Shown here in pieces: positions 33,936-44,439 of a stretch of DNA of 64,000 nt (its first letter is position 1; the number at the start of each line of letters is the position of its first letter). The notes under the pieces were generated by a model. The model saw only the letters and a list, made by a program, of their open reading frames with translations, was not told the DNA's origin and searched no databases. The position numbers and the translations under genes were made by a program. The stretch is from Moniliophthora roreri. Its lineage: Eukaryota; Basidiomycota; Agaricomycetes; Agaricales; Marasmiaceae. Location of the stretch: contig LATX02000089.1 of NCBI GenBank assembly GCA_001466705.2, positions 186,001-250,000 on the forward strand, written 5' to 3'.

Positions 33936-34997
33936 TCTGCGTTCTGAATCTTCTGTCGTGTAGGCCCCGTTTATAAGTAGCATCTTGTAGTCTCGCGAGT
34001 AACTTACCTGTCGAGTAATACAACTCGTGATTTGCTTTTCTAACCTTCCTTAAGTCAATCGGAATTACTCAAATCGCAATGCAATCTTCAAACTCCAGAC
34101 CATCTGGAGGTCTTCCCACGATGAAACTTCCTCCTCCTCACCATCACGTTCTCATTCACCTTCGCTCCCTTCATTAAGCGCAAAGTCATTCGAAGAGACC
34201 TTGAGATGCACATGTGATCTAAGGTAAGATACTAAATTTTTTATGTGCTAGAGGATGAGTGCAGCTGGGCCCAGTGCGGCATCTTTTCCTATCCGTCGCA
34301 GACTGCAATCTCCCTCGTGCCACGAAGATCCCCAAATCAAATATCCAATTCAAGCCAGTCGTTTGGCTTTTTCATTGTCGAAAAAATCTCTGTGCTTAAT
34401 TTCCGTTTCAAGCTAGCCTCGCAGTGTTTTGGATTATTAGGAACGAGCAGGGGACATTTAAAGACTTTCGTAGATCTGCAGATTTCAAGTTAGTCCACAA
34501 ACACATCCGATCGGCTCGGGGATTTTAAGCCCGACAGCATTCGATGGCATTGTGTAAGTCGAACAGAAATCGGCAGAATATGTATCGCATGTATATCAAA
34601 ATCCTGGCGTCAAAAGTTTGGACTCTCGGGATAACGCGCAATTTGAGCTTGACGTAAAATGCTTTCAAGATTCCTACACGCATGACTTTGCGTGTCTTTC
34701 TGGTTCCTTTCTGCAGGAATAGTAAAACTCCTTTTGCCGATATCATTGGACCCACAACCGGCAGCTTTTGCGAGATGGTAAGCGATTATCATCATGACTC
34801 AATTCCCTTTTTATTCAAGAAGATCCCTTGTTCTGTAGATCTTGGATCGTGGGGTGCAGCTTAGATGACTGATGTCGTCAAATTTGTTCCTTCGCCATCC
34901 GAGTCACCGTCGATAATCCACATCTTGCCATCAGGTCATTGCACTTCAAGGGCATAGGTCAACCTTTCCGCTATATAAAGGTACCAGTTTTTTCCTC
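33936..34997 (+). repeat. Dispersed repeat, copy 2 (CpG-retaining)
   Basis: Matches 1402-1578 plus 2466-3327. It ends exactly where the 12.4-kb element begins (after TTTTTTCCTC), with TATATAAAGG at 34972-34981 just before. It keeps CpGs that are TpG/CpA in copy 1. It holds no gene that I can support. Confidence 0.75.
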
Positions 34998-35240
34998 CAT
35001 CAGCGAAATGGACACCTAAATATAATGGATTATAATGTATTTTAGTGATTTTAATCCATTATAATACAATAAAATAAAACGACGCTATTATAATCCATTA
35101 TAATACATTAAAATAAAGCGACATTATTATAATCCATTATAATACGTTAAAATAAAGCAACACTATTATAATCCATTAAAATGTAATAAAATGGGACGGC
35201 GCTATTATAATACATTATACTGCAATCTAATGAGGCCAGG
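34998..35240 (+). repeat. Left terminal repeat and sub-terminal array of the 12.4-kb element
   Basis: After the terminal repeat, units of the type ATTATAATCCATTATAATAC followed by TTAAAATAAAGCGAC recur about every 45-55 bases, at least four times. The palindrome ATTATAAT is the core. Confidence 0.7.
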
Positions 35241-35351
35241 ATATGATAATCGAATACAATTTAAGAAAGTCAATTAGCAGGTCAAGCAATTCGATAACGA
35301 AAAAGCATACAAAGTGACAAGATAGCAACAAGAATGTACGATAAACTACAT

Positions 35352-35856
35352 CTATCTCTCCACCCTCCCGTTCACCTCGTGAATCAAAGGCTTGATTACC
35401 GTCTCCCAAGCATCCGGGCTCGGGAGACGAAAGATTTCTTGATGTTTTTTCCCGCCTAAAACCTATCAGTACGCGAATCGAAGGCGGAGAAGAAAAACTT
35501 ACAGTCGGGGCACATTTCAATGACCCTTTCGTACCCACGAGCCATCAGTTCGAGATGAACTAGACGCTCTAGGGTTCGAGTTAGCGCGTTGAAGATGGAA
35601 AATGCGAAAAAAACTCACCAACGCGATGGCTATGAGCCACTAGTATACCCTCGTGCCAGATATGTACCTTGCTCGGGCACTGTCGATCCCATTCAATCAT
35701 CCTCTCCTCCAGTGGCCGGCTTGTTCGTCCAACTTTGAATAGATATTGGGGGTCTTCGTTGTCAACGATATGAAAAGCGTAGATGTCACCGCGTTTGTCG
35801 AACAAACTGAACGATTTGAAGAACGTAGCCTCGAGTTTGATGGAGGCAGTTACCAT
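35352..35856 (-). CDS. GIY-YIG-type (T5orf172-like) protein
   Basis: Three exons (35856-35619, 35568-35503, 35455-35352) make 136 codons, with good GT-AG borders. The core reads IYAFHIVDNEDPQYLFKVGRT and then an Arg/Glu-rich RPLEER and a Trp-Asp-x-Gln-Cys segment, the pattern of T5orf172/MUG113-type GIY-YIG domains. The end has CPDCGKKHQEIF, a metal-binding-like tail I associate with fungal members. GIY-YIG domains are DNA nucleases in many settings; the role here is unknown. An exon-like block at 35906-36079 could extend the N-terminus but does not join in frame. A truncated second copy lies at 37787-38062. Confidence 0.7.
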
Positions 35857-36209
35857 CTACAAGCCATCAGTAAGAAAAATGCTCAGAAAAGAGAAAGGAC
35901 TTACCCAGGACGTTGAAATAGCGAACATCTCGAAGATCCGTCAGATATTGAACGAGATCGAGTGCAGAGAGCGGGTGAGTCGTCGCGGTGTAAAGGAAAG
36001 GGCGGGCAAAGGGCAGGCGGCGCATTTTCAGGTACCACAAATGATACCAAACGAACCTATGCAGCCCCCAACAACGCATTCAACGCGTTCACAAAGCAAA
36101 GAAAATTTGGTCTAGGGGTTTTCTGGGGCGTAGATCACGAATTTGGTGTCATCGGGGTATGTTGTGTAGATTGATTTTGTGATCGCGTATGTTCTGGCGT
36201 ATAACTTTC

Positions 36210-36400
36210 ATTTGCTTGATCGCTCTTGAGCGCTTGTGGGCGCTTATGGGCGCTTAACGTTGGGAATGACTAAAAAGTTATTTCGGATAATAAGCGCCCA
36301 TATTATTGGCGTTTATTATCTGATAACGACGAAAAAATCATTTGGGACCGCAGAGGTGAGCGTTTATGGGCGCTTATTGTCGGGAATAGTCATCTCGATG
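36210..36400. repeat. Palindrome cluster built on GGGCGCTTA
   Basis: GATAATAAGCGCC and GGCGTTTATTATC form a near-perfect hairpin with a short loop at about 36278-36321. Further TGGGCGCTTA and inverted TAAGCGCCCA words surround it. The same cluster recurs in the duplicated block at about 38416-38606. It lies between the GIY-YIG gene and the transposon-type fragment. Confidence 0.55.
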
Positions 36401-36604
36401 GGAAAAACATAGTTTAGAGTCATTTTGGACCACACAAATGCTAGCCAGCATTTGAGTGAGTGTATTATAAATTATGAAGTTGTAACTCACCATTCAAGAT
36501 TCAAATCCCTAATAGTTTAAGGTCGTTTCAGACCAATCACACTACACGCGAATATCAAGGCGAGTATACACAATATTATTAAACATATACGATACACATG
36601 AGTA

Positions 36605-37317
36605 TTAATCTGCATCATCCGCTTCTGGATCAGTGTCATCATAATCCTCAGGTTCAGCATGAACACTTTGATGTGATTCAACCGAGGACTGGGACACAAT
36701 TTCATCAGCATCATCTTCACTACCATCACCTTCGCTTCCATCGTCACCCATTTCCTCATCATCTGAAAGCAACTCTCCGGTATCTGAATTATACTTGGGC
36801 AAAGGCTTATCACCATGACGAGCATCTTCCTCCATGAAACGCATGGCATCCCTGGTAGAATGACCGATCCCTCCACCTCGGTACCTCATGAACATGTCAC
36901 GGTCGACAAATCTAGGAATTAAAATTGAGTATGGAAACGCTAACAGTCATAAAAAACCTACATGTTCACATTGTAGTAATTCCAGTCCCTTTCCTTGATT
37001 ACATAGTCTGTATCCTGAAAACTTTCGTATATGTGTGCAATGGAATCCTCAGGTAGTAATTCATCGGTAACGCCCACACTGAAAGCTGGAATCAAGTGTG
37101 CTCCCCATATAACCAATTCCAGATCCACAAAACCAAAAGTGTTAGGGTCAGAGGATGGCACGAAACACAGCTGAGGCAGACGTTTCTTTTTCCAGCCCCA
37201 TTCGTAATCTTGTTGGTACTTGTACCAACAGACCCAAAGAACGTGCATCTTCGTCGGCTTATGATTGGTAGAAAAAGATGTGAGGTTACGGACACATAGG
37301 TGAAATATACCTATCAC
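36605..37317 (-). pseudogene. 3' end of a transposon-type gene (copy 1)
   Basis: Two minus-strand exons, about 37317-36958 and 36895-36605, encode MHVLWVCWYKYQQDYEW, then RLPQLCFVPSSDPNTFGFVD, HLIPAF and VDRDMFMRYRGGGIGH, and a strongly acidic tail. From memory of the family, this resembles the C-terminus of large Agaricomycete transposon proteins (Plavaka-like); that assignment needs a search. No upstream exons are visible. On the other strand the KOW-like frame starts at the point where they should be, so this looks like a truncated gene. Confidence 0.5.
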
Positions 37318-37767
37318 CCGTCCATAGAGATAAGGATGACCTTGCTTGGTGGTCCTGTTATCCAGTGTTATGAACCTGGACCCGATAATTGCGATCTGGC
37401 TTCTCTAGACTCACTTACCACTCGAGTGGGTGAACATTGTTTCGGGTGGAAGCTCATCAAGTCATGGCTACCGGGTGACTTTGTACGCCACGTCTCTGGC
37501 GTTGAAGGCTTTGTCATCGTTCCCAACTGTTTCGAAGCTGACAATGTCCTCATTAAGCATCCTGACAACAACGTCAATCACGACTTCTCTGGTCACGCAA
37601 ATTCTTTCAGGTTGACTCCTCGACATGAAAAAAGCCAAGGTTACGCATTCAGACGCGAGCCCGAAACTTTTCATCAAACACCGTGGATGGAGGCGGCAGT
37701 TCGGGGCCCTCGCGAGATCACAACTCGCCTAGATTGGCAGCAGTTTCGATCTGAATGGAACGAAAAG
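37300..37767 (+). pseudogene. KOW-like gene, 5' fragment (copy 1), ends at an N
   Basis: An open plus-strand frame contains GDFVRHVSGVEGFVIVPNCF and FRLTPRHEKSQGYAFR..., then ends at the assembly N at 37768. It is nearly identical to 39506-39972. It is a partial copy caused by the join, not a natural gene end. Confidence 0.5.
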
Positions 37768-37768
37768 N
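37768..37768. other. Assembly join (single N)
   Basis: Sequence before the N ends CGAAAAG within a KOW-like exon. After it, GACGCTCTAGGGTTCG restarts the block that began at about 35563. About 2.2 kb is then repeated almost identically. Confidence 0.9.
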
Positions 37769-37786
37769 GACGCTCTAGGGTTCGAG

Positions 37787-38062
37787 TTAGCGCGTTGAAG
37801 ATGGAAAATGCGAAAAAAACTCACCAACGCGATGGCTATGAGCCACTAGTATACCCTCGTGCCAGATATGTACCTTGCTCGGGCACTGTCGATCCCATTC
37901 AATCATCCTCTCCTCCAGTGGCCGGCTTGTTCGTCCAACTTTGAATAGATATTGGGGGTCTTCGTCGTCGACGATACGAAAAGCGTAGATGTCGCCGCGT
38001 TTGTCGAACAAACTGAACGATTTGAAGAACGTAGCCTCGAGTTTGATGGAGGCAGTTACCAT
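37787..38062 (-). pseudogene. Truncated second copy of the GIY-YIG gene
   Basis: Matches the first exon of the gene at 35352-35856 (start at 38062) with a few substitutions, but its 3' exons are missing beyond the N at 37768. It is probably a product of the block duplication or assembly join. Confidence 0.65.
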
Positions 38063-38810
38063 CTACAAGCCATCAGTAAGAAAAATGCTCAGAAAAGAGA
38101 AAGGACTTACCCAGGACGTTGAAATAGCGAACATCTCGAAGATCCGTCAGATATCGAACGAGATTGAGTGCGGAGAGCAGGTGAGTCGTCACGGTGTAAA
38201 GGAAAGGGCGGGCAAAGGGGAGGCGGCGCATTTTCAGGTACCACAAATGATACCAAACGAACCTACGCAGCCCCCAACGACGCATTCAACGTGTTCACAA
38301 AGCAAAGAAAATTCGGTCTAGGGGTTTTCTGGGGCATAGATCACGAATTTGGTGTCATCGGGGTATGTCGTGTAGATTGATTTTGTGATCGCGTATGTTC
38401 TGGCGTATAACTTTCATTTGCTTGATCGCTCTTGAGCGCTTGTGGGCGCTTATGGGCGCTTAACGTTGGGAATGACTAAAAAGTTATTTCGGATAATAAG
38501 CGCCCATATTATTGGCGTTTATTATCTGATAATGACGAAAAAATCATTTGAGACCGCAGAGGTGAGTGTTTATGGGCGCTTATTGTCGGGAATAGTCATC
38601 TCGATGGGAAAAACATAGTTTAGAGTCATTTTGGACCACACAAATGCTAGCCAGCATTTGAGTGAGTGTATTATAAATTATGAAGTTGTAACTCACCATT
38701 CAAGATTCAAATCCCTAATAGTTTAAGGTCGTTTCAGACCAATCACACTACACGCGAATATCAAGGCGAGTATACACAATATTATTAAACATATACGATA
38801 CACATGAGTA

Positions 38811-39523
38811 TTAATCTGCATCATCCGCTTCTGGATCAGTGTCATCATAATCCTCAGGTTCAGCATGAACACTTTGATGTGATTCAACCGAGGACTGGGA
38901 CACAATTTCATCAGCATCATCTTCACTACCATCACCTTCGCTTCCATCGTCACCCATTTCCTCATCATCTGAAAGCAACTCTCCGGTATCTGAATTATAC
39001 TTGGGCAAAGGCTTATCACCATGACGAGCATCTTCCTCCATGAAACGCATGGCATCCCTGGTAGAATGACCGATCCCTCCACCTCGGTACCTCATGAACA
39101 TGTCACGGTCGACAAATCTAGGAATTAAAATTGAGTATGGAAACGCTAACAGTCATAAAAAACCTACATGTTCACATTGTAGTAATTCCAGTCCCTTTCC
39201 TTGATTACATAGTCTGTATCCTGAAAACTTTCGTATATGTGTGCAATGGAATCCTCAGGTAGTAATTCATCGGTAACGCCCACACTGAAAGCTGGAATCA
39301 AGTGTGCTCCCCATATAACCAATTCCAGATCCACAAAACCAAAAGTGTTAGGGTCAGAGGATGGCACGAAACACAGCTGAGGCAGACGTTTCTTTTTCCA
39401 GCCCCATTCGTAATCTTGTTGGTACTTGTACCAACAGACCCAAAGAACGTGCATCTTCGTCGGCTTATGATTGGTAGAAAAAGATGTGAGGTTACGGACA
39501 CATAGGTGAAATATACCTATCAC
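38811..39523 (-). pseudogene. 3' end of a transposon-type gene (copy 2)
   Basis: Same coding as 36605-37317: the exon 39523-39164, then 39101-38811. It has the HLIPAF, VDRDMFMRYRGGGIGH and acidic tail segments. It lies in the second copy of the 2.2-kb block. Confidence 0.5.
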
Positions 39524-40904
39524 CCGTCCATAGAGATAAGGATGACCTTGCTTGGTGGTCCTGTTATCCAGTGTTATGAACCTGGACCCGATAATTGCGA
39601 TCTGGCTTCTCTAGACTCACTTACCACTCGAGTGGGTGAACATTGTTTCGGGTGGAAGCTCATCAAGTCATGGCTACCGGGTGACTTTGTACGCCACGTC
39701 TCTGGCGTTGAAGGCTTTGTCATCGTTCCCAACTGTTTCGAAGCTGACAATGTCCTCATTAAGCATCCTGACAACAACGTCAATCACGACTTCTCTGGTC
39801 ACGCAAATTCTTTCAGGTTGACTCCTCGACATGAAAAAAGCCAAGGTTACGCATTCAGACACGAGCCCGAAACTTTTCATCAAACACCGTGGATGGAGGC
39901 AGCAGTTCGGGGCCCTCGCGAGATCACAACTCGCCTAGGTTGGCAGCAGTTTCGATCTGAATGGAACGAAAAGCTTGCTCTACGGCAACTCCCACAGCAG
40001 GTGTTCGTCATGGACCACGTAGAAGCTTCAGCCAAGATCAAAAAGGCTCGAACAGGCACTATTCCTTGGAAGGATAGACGTGTCCTTATATACGCCAAAG
40101 GACGTCATAACAAGGGGGATGTTGCTCGGGTGTACGATGTCCACATACGCCAGAAGANGCTGGGAACTACCTCTCCACCTGGTTGAACGACCGTTGAATC
40201 CCGCATTCCATCCTAAGCGCAATTACATCCACTCCATGACCTTCCATGTAAAGGTGGCCAAACTTCCTCCATCCATTCGCAGTACAACACCCCCACTTCG
40301 CTCACATTGTCCTTCGTCTGCTCGATCTCGCTCTTCAACTCTGGATCCGGCGTGGACGGTATCGGCTGATGATTCTAATCATCATCATCCGATGCCTTCA
40401 ACACCTACATGGCAGACTCGAAGTCTCCACCCGAGTCAACGCTGGCTATACGAGGCAGAGAACACCTATGATTTATGGTTCAAAGCCAAAATCAAAGGTG
40501 AAATTTTGGGCAAACGCTTCAACAACAAGCCTAAGAACATTCGTCTCGTTATCTGCGACAGGGATAAGACTGCTGTTATCGAGCATTACAAGAAGCAGCA
40601 CCCGCTACCGGATAACATTGAGGTGTCACCGGTGTACCCTGTCTCAAACACAGTGGATCCCATTTTCATCTTTAGAGGTGAATTCACAAACCGGGTCGTC
40701 TACCGGTCGTCAAGTGCAAACTATGACGGGGTCAGATATCTGCATGGGTTTGAGGCCGACATTAAGGGACGTACCATAGACTTTAATGTCAAATGCAAGT
40801 TCTTGCCTACGGATGCTTGTGTTCTGTATGTCGGTACAGAGATTAGAGATGCATTAGGACAGTACTATAAAGATCGCTCTAATAGTAACAATCGCCGCCG
40901 TTAA
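39506..40904 (+). CDS. Protein with KOW-like segments, split by an N (copy 2)
   Basis: The plus-strand frame from about 39506 (a later Met at 39542 may be the true start) reads GDFVRHVSGVEGFVIVP, later VLIYAKGRHNKGDVARVYDV, to the N at 40158. After the N the last exon starts at intron base 40159 and runs WELPLHLVERPLNPAF...to a stop at 40904. The two segments V.I..G.H.GDV.RVYDV...SGLQITVE and GDFVRHVSG resemble KOW motifs of Spt5-like proteins that occur in Agaricomycete mobile elements; this is recognition by eye, not a search result. The C-terminal domain (VICDRDKTAVIEHYKKQHPL onward) is unassigned. Confidence 0.5.
40158..40158. other. Assembly join (single N)
   Basis: The left side stops inside an exon (CAGAAGA) and the right side starts at the last intron base before CTGGGAACTACC. 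By comparison with the intact copy at 41440-41600, about 150 bases are missing, so the N hides a real gap. Confidence 0.85.
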
Positions 40905-41253
40905 TGTACTTTTATCAATTTCTTGGGACTTTCTTGAGATGTAGCAATAGCACACATTGTATTTCTTGATACCCATGGACAATACATACCCACATTGCCT
41001 GGTAACCACCCCTTGTGGGTGTCTGGCCTCTGGGACCGGAAGTCTTTAGCGCTCAAGTCATCTAATATTTCCTTTCTGGTGAGTCGAACCTTTTTGGTGG
41101 ATTTAGATGGGATCCAATTTCCTTATCCAGATCTCTTATCGCTCAAGGCGCTTAATATTTTTTTTTTGGCAGGTCCAGACCTCTTTACACGCTATCACAC
41201 GTTTCGCGACTTGGACGTGTTATTCGGTAGCCCATCGATTGTTGATTGCACGT

Positions 41254-41254
41254 N
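41254..41254. other. Assembly join (single N)
   Basis: The left side is 3' flank of the KOW-like gene (ends GATTGCACGT). The right side restarts within its exon (CTGAATGGAACG). Another near-identical copy follows. Confidence 0.9.
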
Positions 41255-42344
41255 CTGAATGGAACGAAAAGCTTGCTCTACGGCAACTCCCACAGCAGGT
41301 GTTCGTCATGGACCACGTAGAAGCTTCAGCCAAGATCAAAAAGGCTCGAACAGGCACTATTCCTTGGAAGGATAGACATGTCCTTATATATGCCAAAGGA
41401 CGTCATAACAAGGGGGATGTTGCTCAGGTGTACGATGTCCACATACGCCAGAAGACCAAGAGTGGATTGCAGATCACTGTCGAGTCTGAGGTTATAGGCA
41501 GGCAGGGTCAACGCCAAATGTATGACTATGAAGACCTTGTTGATGAGCAGTAAGTCTCTGCCTTCTCATTCTTTATCTGATACTGACTCGCTACTACAGC
41601 TGGGAACTACCTCTCCACCTGGTTGAACGACCGTTGAATCCCGCATTCCATCCTAAGCACAATTACATCCACTCCATGACCTTCCATGTAAAGGTGGCCA
41701 AACTTCCTCCATCCGTTCGCAGTACGACACCCCCACTTCGCTCACATTGTCCTTCGTCTGCTCGATCTCGCTCTTCAACTCCGGATCTGGCATGGACGGT
41801 ATCGGCTGATGATTCTAATCGTCATCATCCGATGCCTTCAACACCTACATGGCAGACTCGAAGTCTCCACCTGAGTCAACGCTGGCTATATGAGGCAGAG
41901 AACACCCATGATTTATGGTTCAAAGCCAAAATCAAAGGTGAAATTTTGGGCAAACGCTTCAACAACAAGCCTGAGAACATTCGTCTCGTTATCTGCGACA
42001 GGGATAAGACTGCTGTTATCAAGCATTACAAGAAGCAGCACCCGCTACCGGATAACGTTGAGGTGTCACCGGTGTACCCTGTCTCAAACACAGTGGATCC
42101 CATTTTCATCTTTAGAGGTGAATTCGCAAACCGGGTCGTCTACCGGTCGTCAAGTGCAAACTATGACGGGGTCAGATATCTGCATGGGTTTGAGGCCGAC
42201 ATTAAGGGACATACCATAGACTTTAATGTCAAATGCAAGTTCTTGCCTACGGATGCTTGTGTTCTGTATGTCGGTACAGAGATTAGAGATGCATTAGGAC
42301 AGTACTATAAAGATCGCTCTAATAGTAACAATCGCCGCCGTTAA
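41255..42344 (+). pseudogene. KOW-like gene, 3' part (copy 3)
   Basis: The exon 41255-41550 and, after a 50-bp intron, the exon 41601-42344 encode the C-terminal two thirds. The splice gives DEHWELPLHLVERP. It is nearly identical to the other copies, with scattered CpG-type changes. The 5' part is absent beyond the N. Confidence 0.55.
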
Positions 42345-42770
42345 TGTACTTTTATCAATTTCTTGGGACTTTCTTGAGATGTAGCAATAGCACACATTGT
42401 ATTTCTTGATACCCATGGACAATACATACCCACATTGCCTGGTAACCACCCCTTGTGGGTGTCTGGCCTCTGGGACCGGAAGTCTTTAGCGCTCAAGTCA
42501 TCTAATATTTCCTTTCTGGTGAGTCGAACCTTTTTGGTGGATTTAGATGGGATCCAATTTCCTTATCCAGATCTCTTATCGCTCAAGGCGCTTAATATTT
42601 TTTTTTTGGCAGGTCCAGACCTCTTTACACGCTATCACACGTTTCGCGACTTGGACGTGTTATTCGGTAGCCCATCGATTGTTGATTGCACGTGTTGCAG
42701 CTGTCGCAACTTGTGGGGCCCCAAGAAGCCATCCCGGTGTCACACGTTACGCTTCTTTCTTTCTTCCTTA

Positions 42771-42771
42771 N
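42771..42771. other. Assembly join (single N)
   Basis: The left side is 3' flank (TTCTTTCTTCCTTA). The right side begins CTCCTCGACATG inside the KOW-like exon. Confidence 0.9.
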
Positions 42772-43996
42772 CTCCTCGACATGAAAAAAGCCAAGGTTAC
42801 GCATTCAGACGCGAGCCCGAAACTTTTCATCAAACACCGTGGATGGAGGCGGCAGTTCGGGGCCCTCGCGAGATCACAACTCGCCTAGATTGGCAGCAGT
42901 TTCGATCTGAATGGAACGAAAAGCTTGCCCTACGGCGACTCCCACAGCAGGTGTTCGTCATGGACCACGTAGAAGCTTCAGCCAAGATCAAAAAGGCTCG
43001 AACAGGCACTATTCCTTGGAAGGATAGACGTGTCCTTATATACGCCAAAGGACATCATAACAAGGGGGATGTTGCTTGGGTGTACAATGTCCACATATGC
43101 CAGAAGACCAAGAGTGGATTGCAGATCACCGTCGAGTCTGAGGTTATAGGCAGGCAGGGTCAACGCCAAATGTATGACTATGAAGACCTCGTTGACGAGC
43201 AGTAAGTCTCTGCCTTCTCATTCTTTATCTGATACTGACTCGCTACTACAGCTGGGAACTACCTCTCCACCTGGTTGAACGACCGTTGAATCCCGCATTC
43301 CATCCTAAGCGCAATTACATCCACTCTATGACCTTCCATGTAAAGGTGGCCAAACTTCCTCCATCCGTTCGCAGTACGACACCCCCACTTCGCTCACATC
43401 GTCCTTCGTCTGCTCAATCTCGCTCTTCAACTCCGGATCCGGCGTGGACGGTATCGGCTGATGATTCTAATCGTCATCATCTGATGCCTTCAACACCTAC
43501 ATGGCAGACTCGAAGTCTCCACCCGAGTCAACACTGGCTATACGAGGCAGAGAACACCCATGATTTATGGTTCAAAGCCAAAATCAAAGGTGAAATTTTG
43601 GGCAAACGCTTCAACAACAAGCCCGAGAACATTCGTCTCGTTATCTGCGACAGGGATAAGACTGCTGTTATCGAGCATTACAAGAAGCAGCACCCGCTAC
43701 CGGATAACGTTGAGGTGTCACCGGTGTACCCTGTCTCAAACACAGTGGATCCCATTTTCATCTTTAGAGGTGAATTCGCAAACCGGGTCGTCTACCGGTC
43801 GTCAAGTGCAAACTATGACGGGGTCAGATATCTGCATGGGTTTGAGGCCGACATTAAGGGACGTACCATAGACTTTAATGTCAAATGCAAGTTCTTGCCT
43901 ACGGATGCTTGTGTTCTGTATGTCGGTACAGAGATTAGAGATGCATTAGGACAGTACTATAAAGATCGCTCTAATAGTAACAATCGCCGCCGTTAA
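42772..43996 (+). pseudogene. KOW-like gene, 3' part (copy 4)
   Basis: Exons 42772-43202 and 43253-43996 encode the same C-terminal protein. Differences such as CGxx to TGxx codons (GRHNK to GHHNK, ARVYDV to AWVYNV) are CpG losses. It ends with an Asn/Arg-rich tail and is followed by a complete 3' flank leading to the DUF6698-like gene. Confidence 0.55.
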
Positions 43997-44439
43997 TGTA
44001 CTTTTATCAATTTCTTGGGACTTTCTTGAGATGTAGCAATAGCACACATTGTATTTCTTGATACCCATGGACAATACATACCCACATTGCCTGGTAACCA
44101 CCCCTTGTGGGTGTCTGGCCTCTGGGACCGGAAGTCTTTAGCGCTCAAGTCATCTAATATTTCCTTTCTGGTGAGTCGAACCTTTTTGGTGGATTTAGAT
44201 GGGATCCAATTTCCTTATCCAGATCTCTTATCGCTCAAGGCGCTTAATATTTTTTTTTTGGCAGGTCCAGACCTCTTTACACGCTATCACACGTTTCGCG
44301 ACTTGGACGTGTTATTCGGTAGCCCATCGATTGTTGATTGCACGTGTTGCAGCTGTCGCAACTTGTGGGGCCCCAAGAAGCCATCCCGGTGTCACACGTT
44401 ACGCTTCTTTCTTTCTTCCTTACCACCATCATCTTCCCA
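43997..44439 (+). other. 3' flank of the KOW-like gene
   Basis: The same flank follows copies 2, 3 and 4 (40905-41253, 42345-42770, 43997 onward). The overlapping short frames in it look incidental. It ends just before the ATG at 44440. Confidence 0.5.

Noticed and set aside
37300..43996. TET/JBP dioxygenase or KDZ transposase in the cargo region
   Set aside because: I looked for these because they accompany large DNA transposons in basidiomycetes, but saw no iron-binding HxD...H pattern or CxC clusters in a conserved context.
37787..43996. Counting each repeated block as an independent natural gene
   Set aside because: Every block boundary coincides with a lone N or a cut exon, so copy number cannot be trusted.
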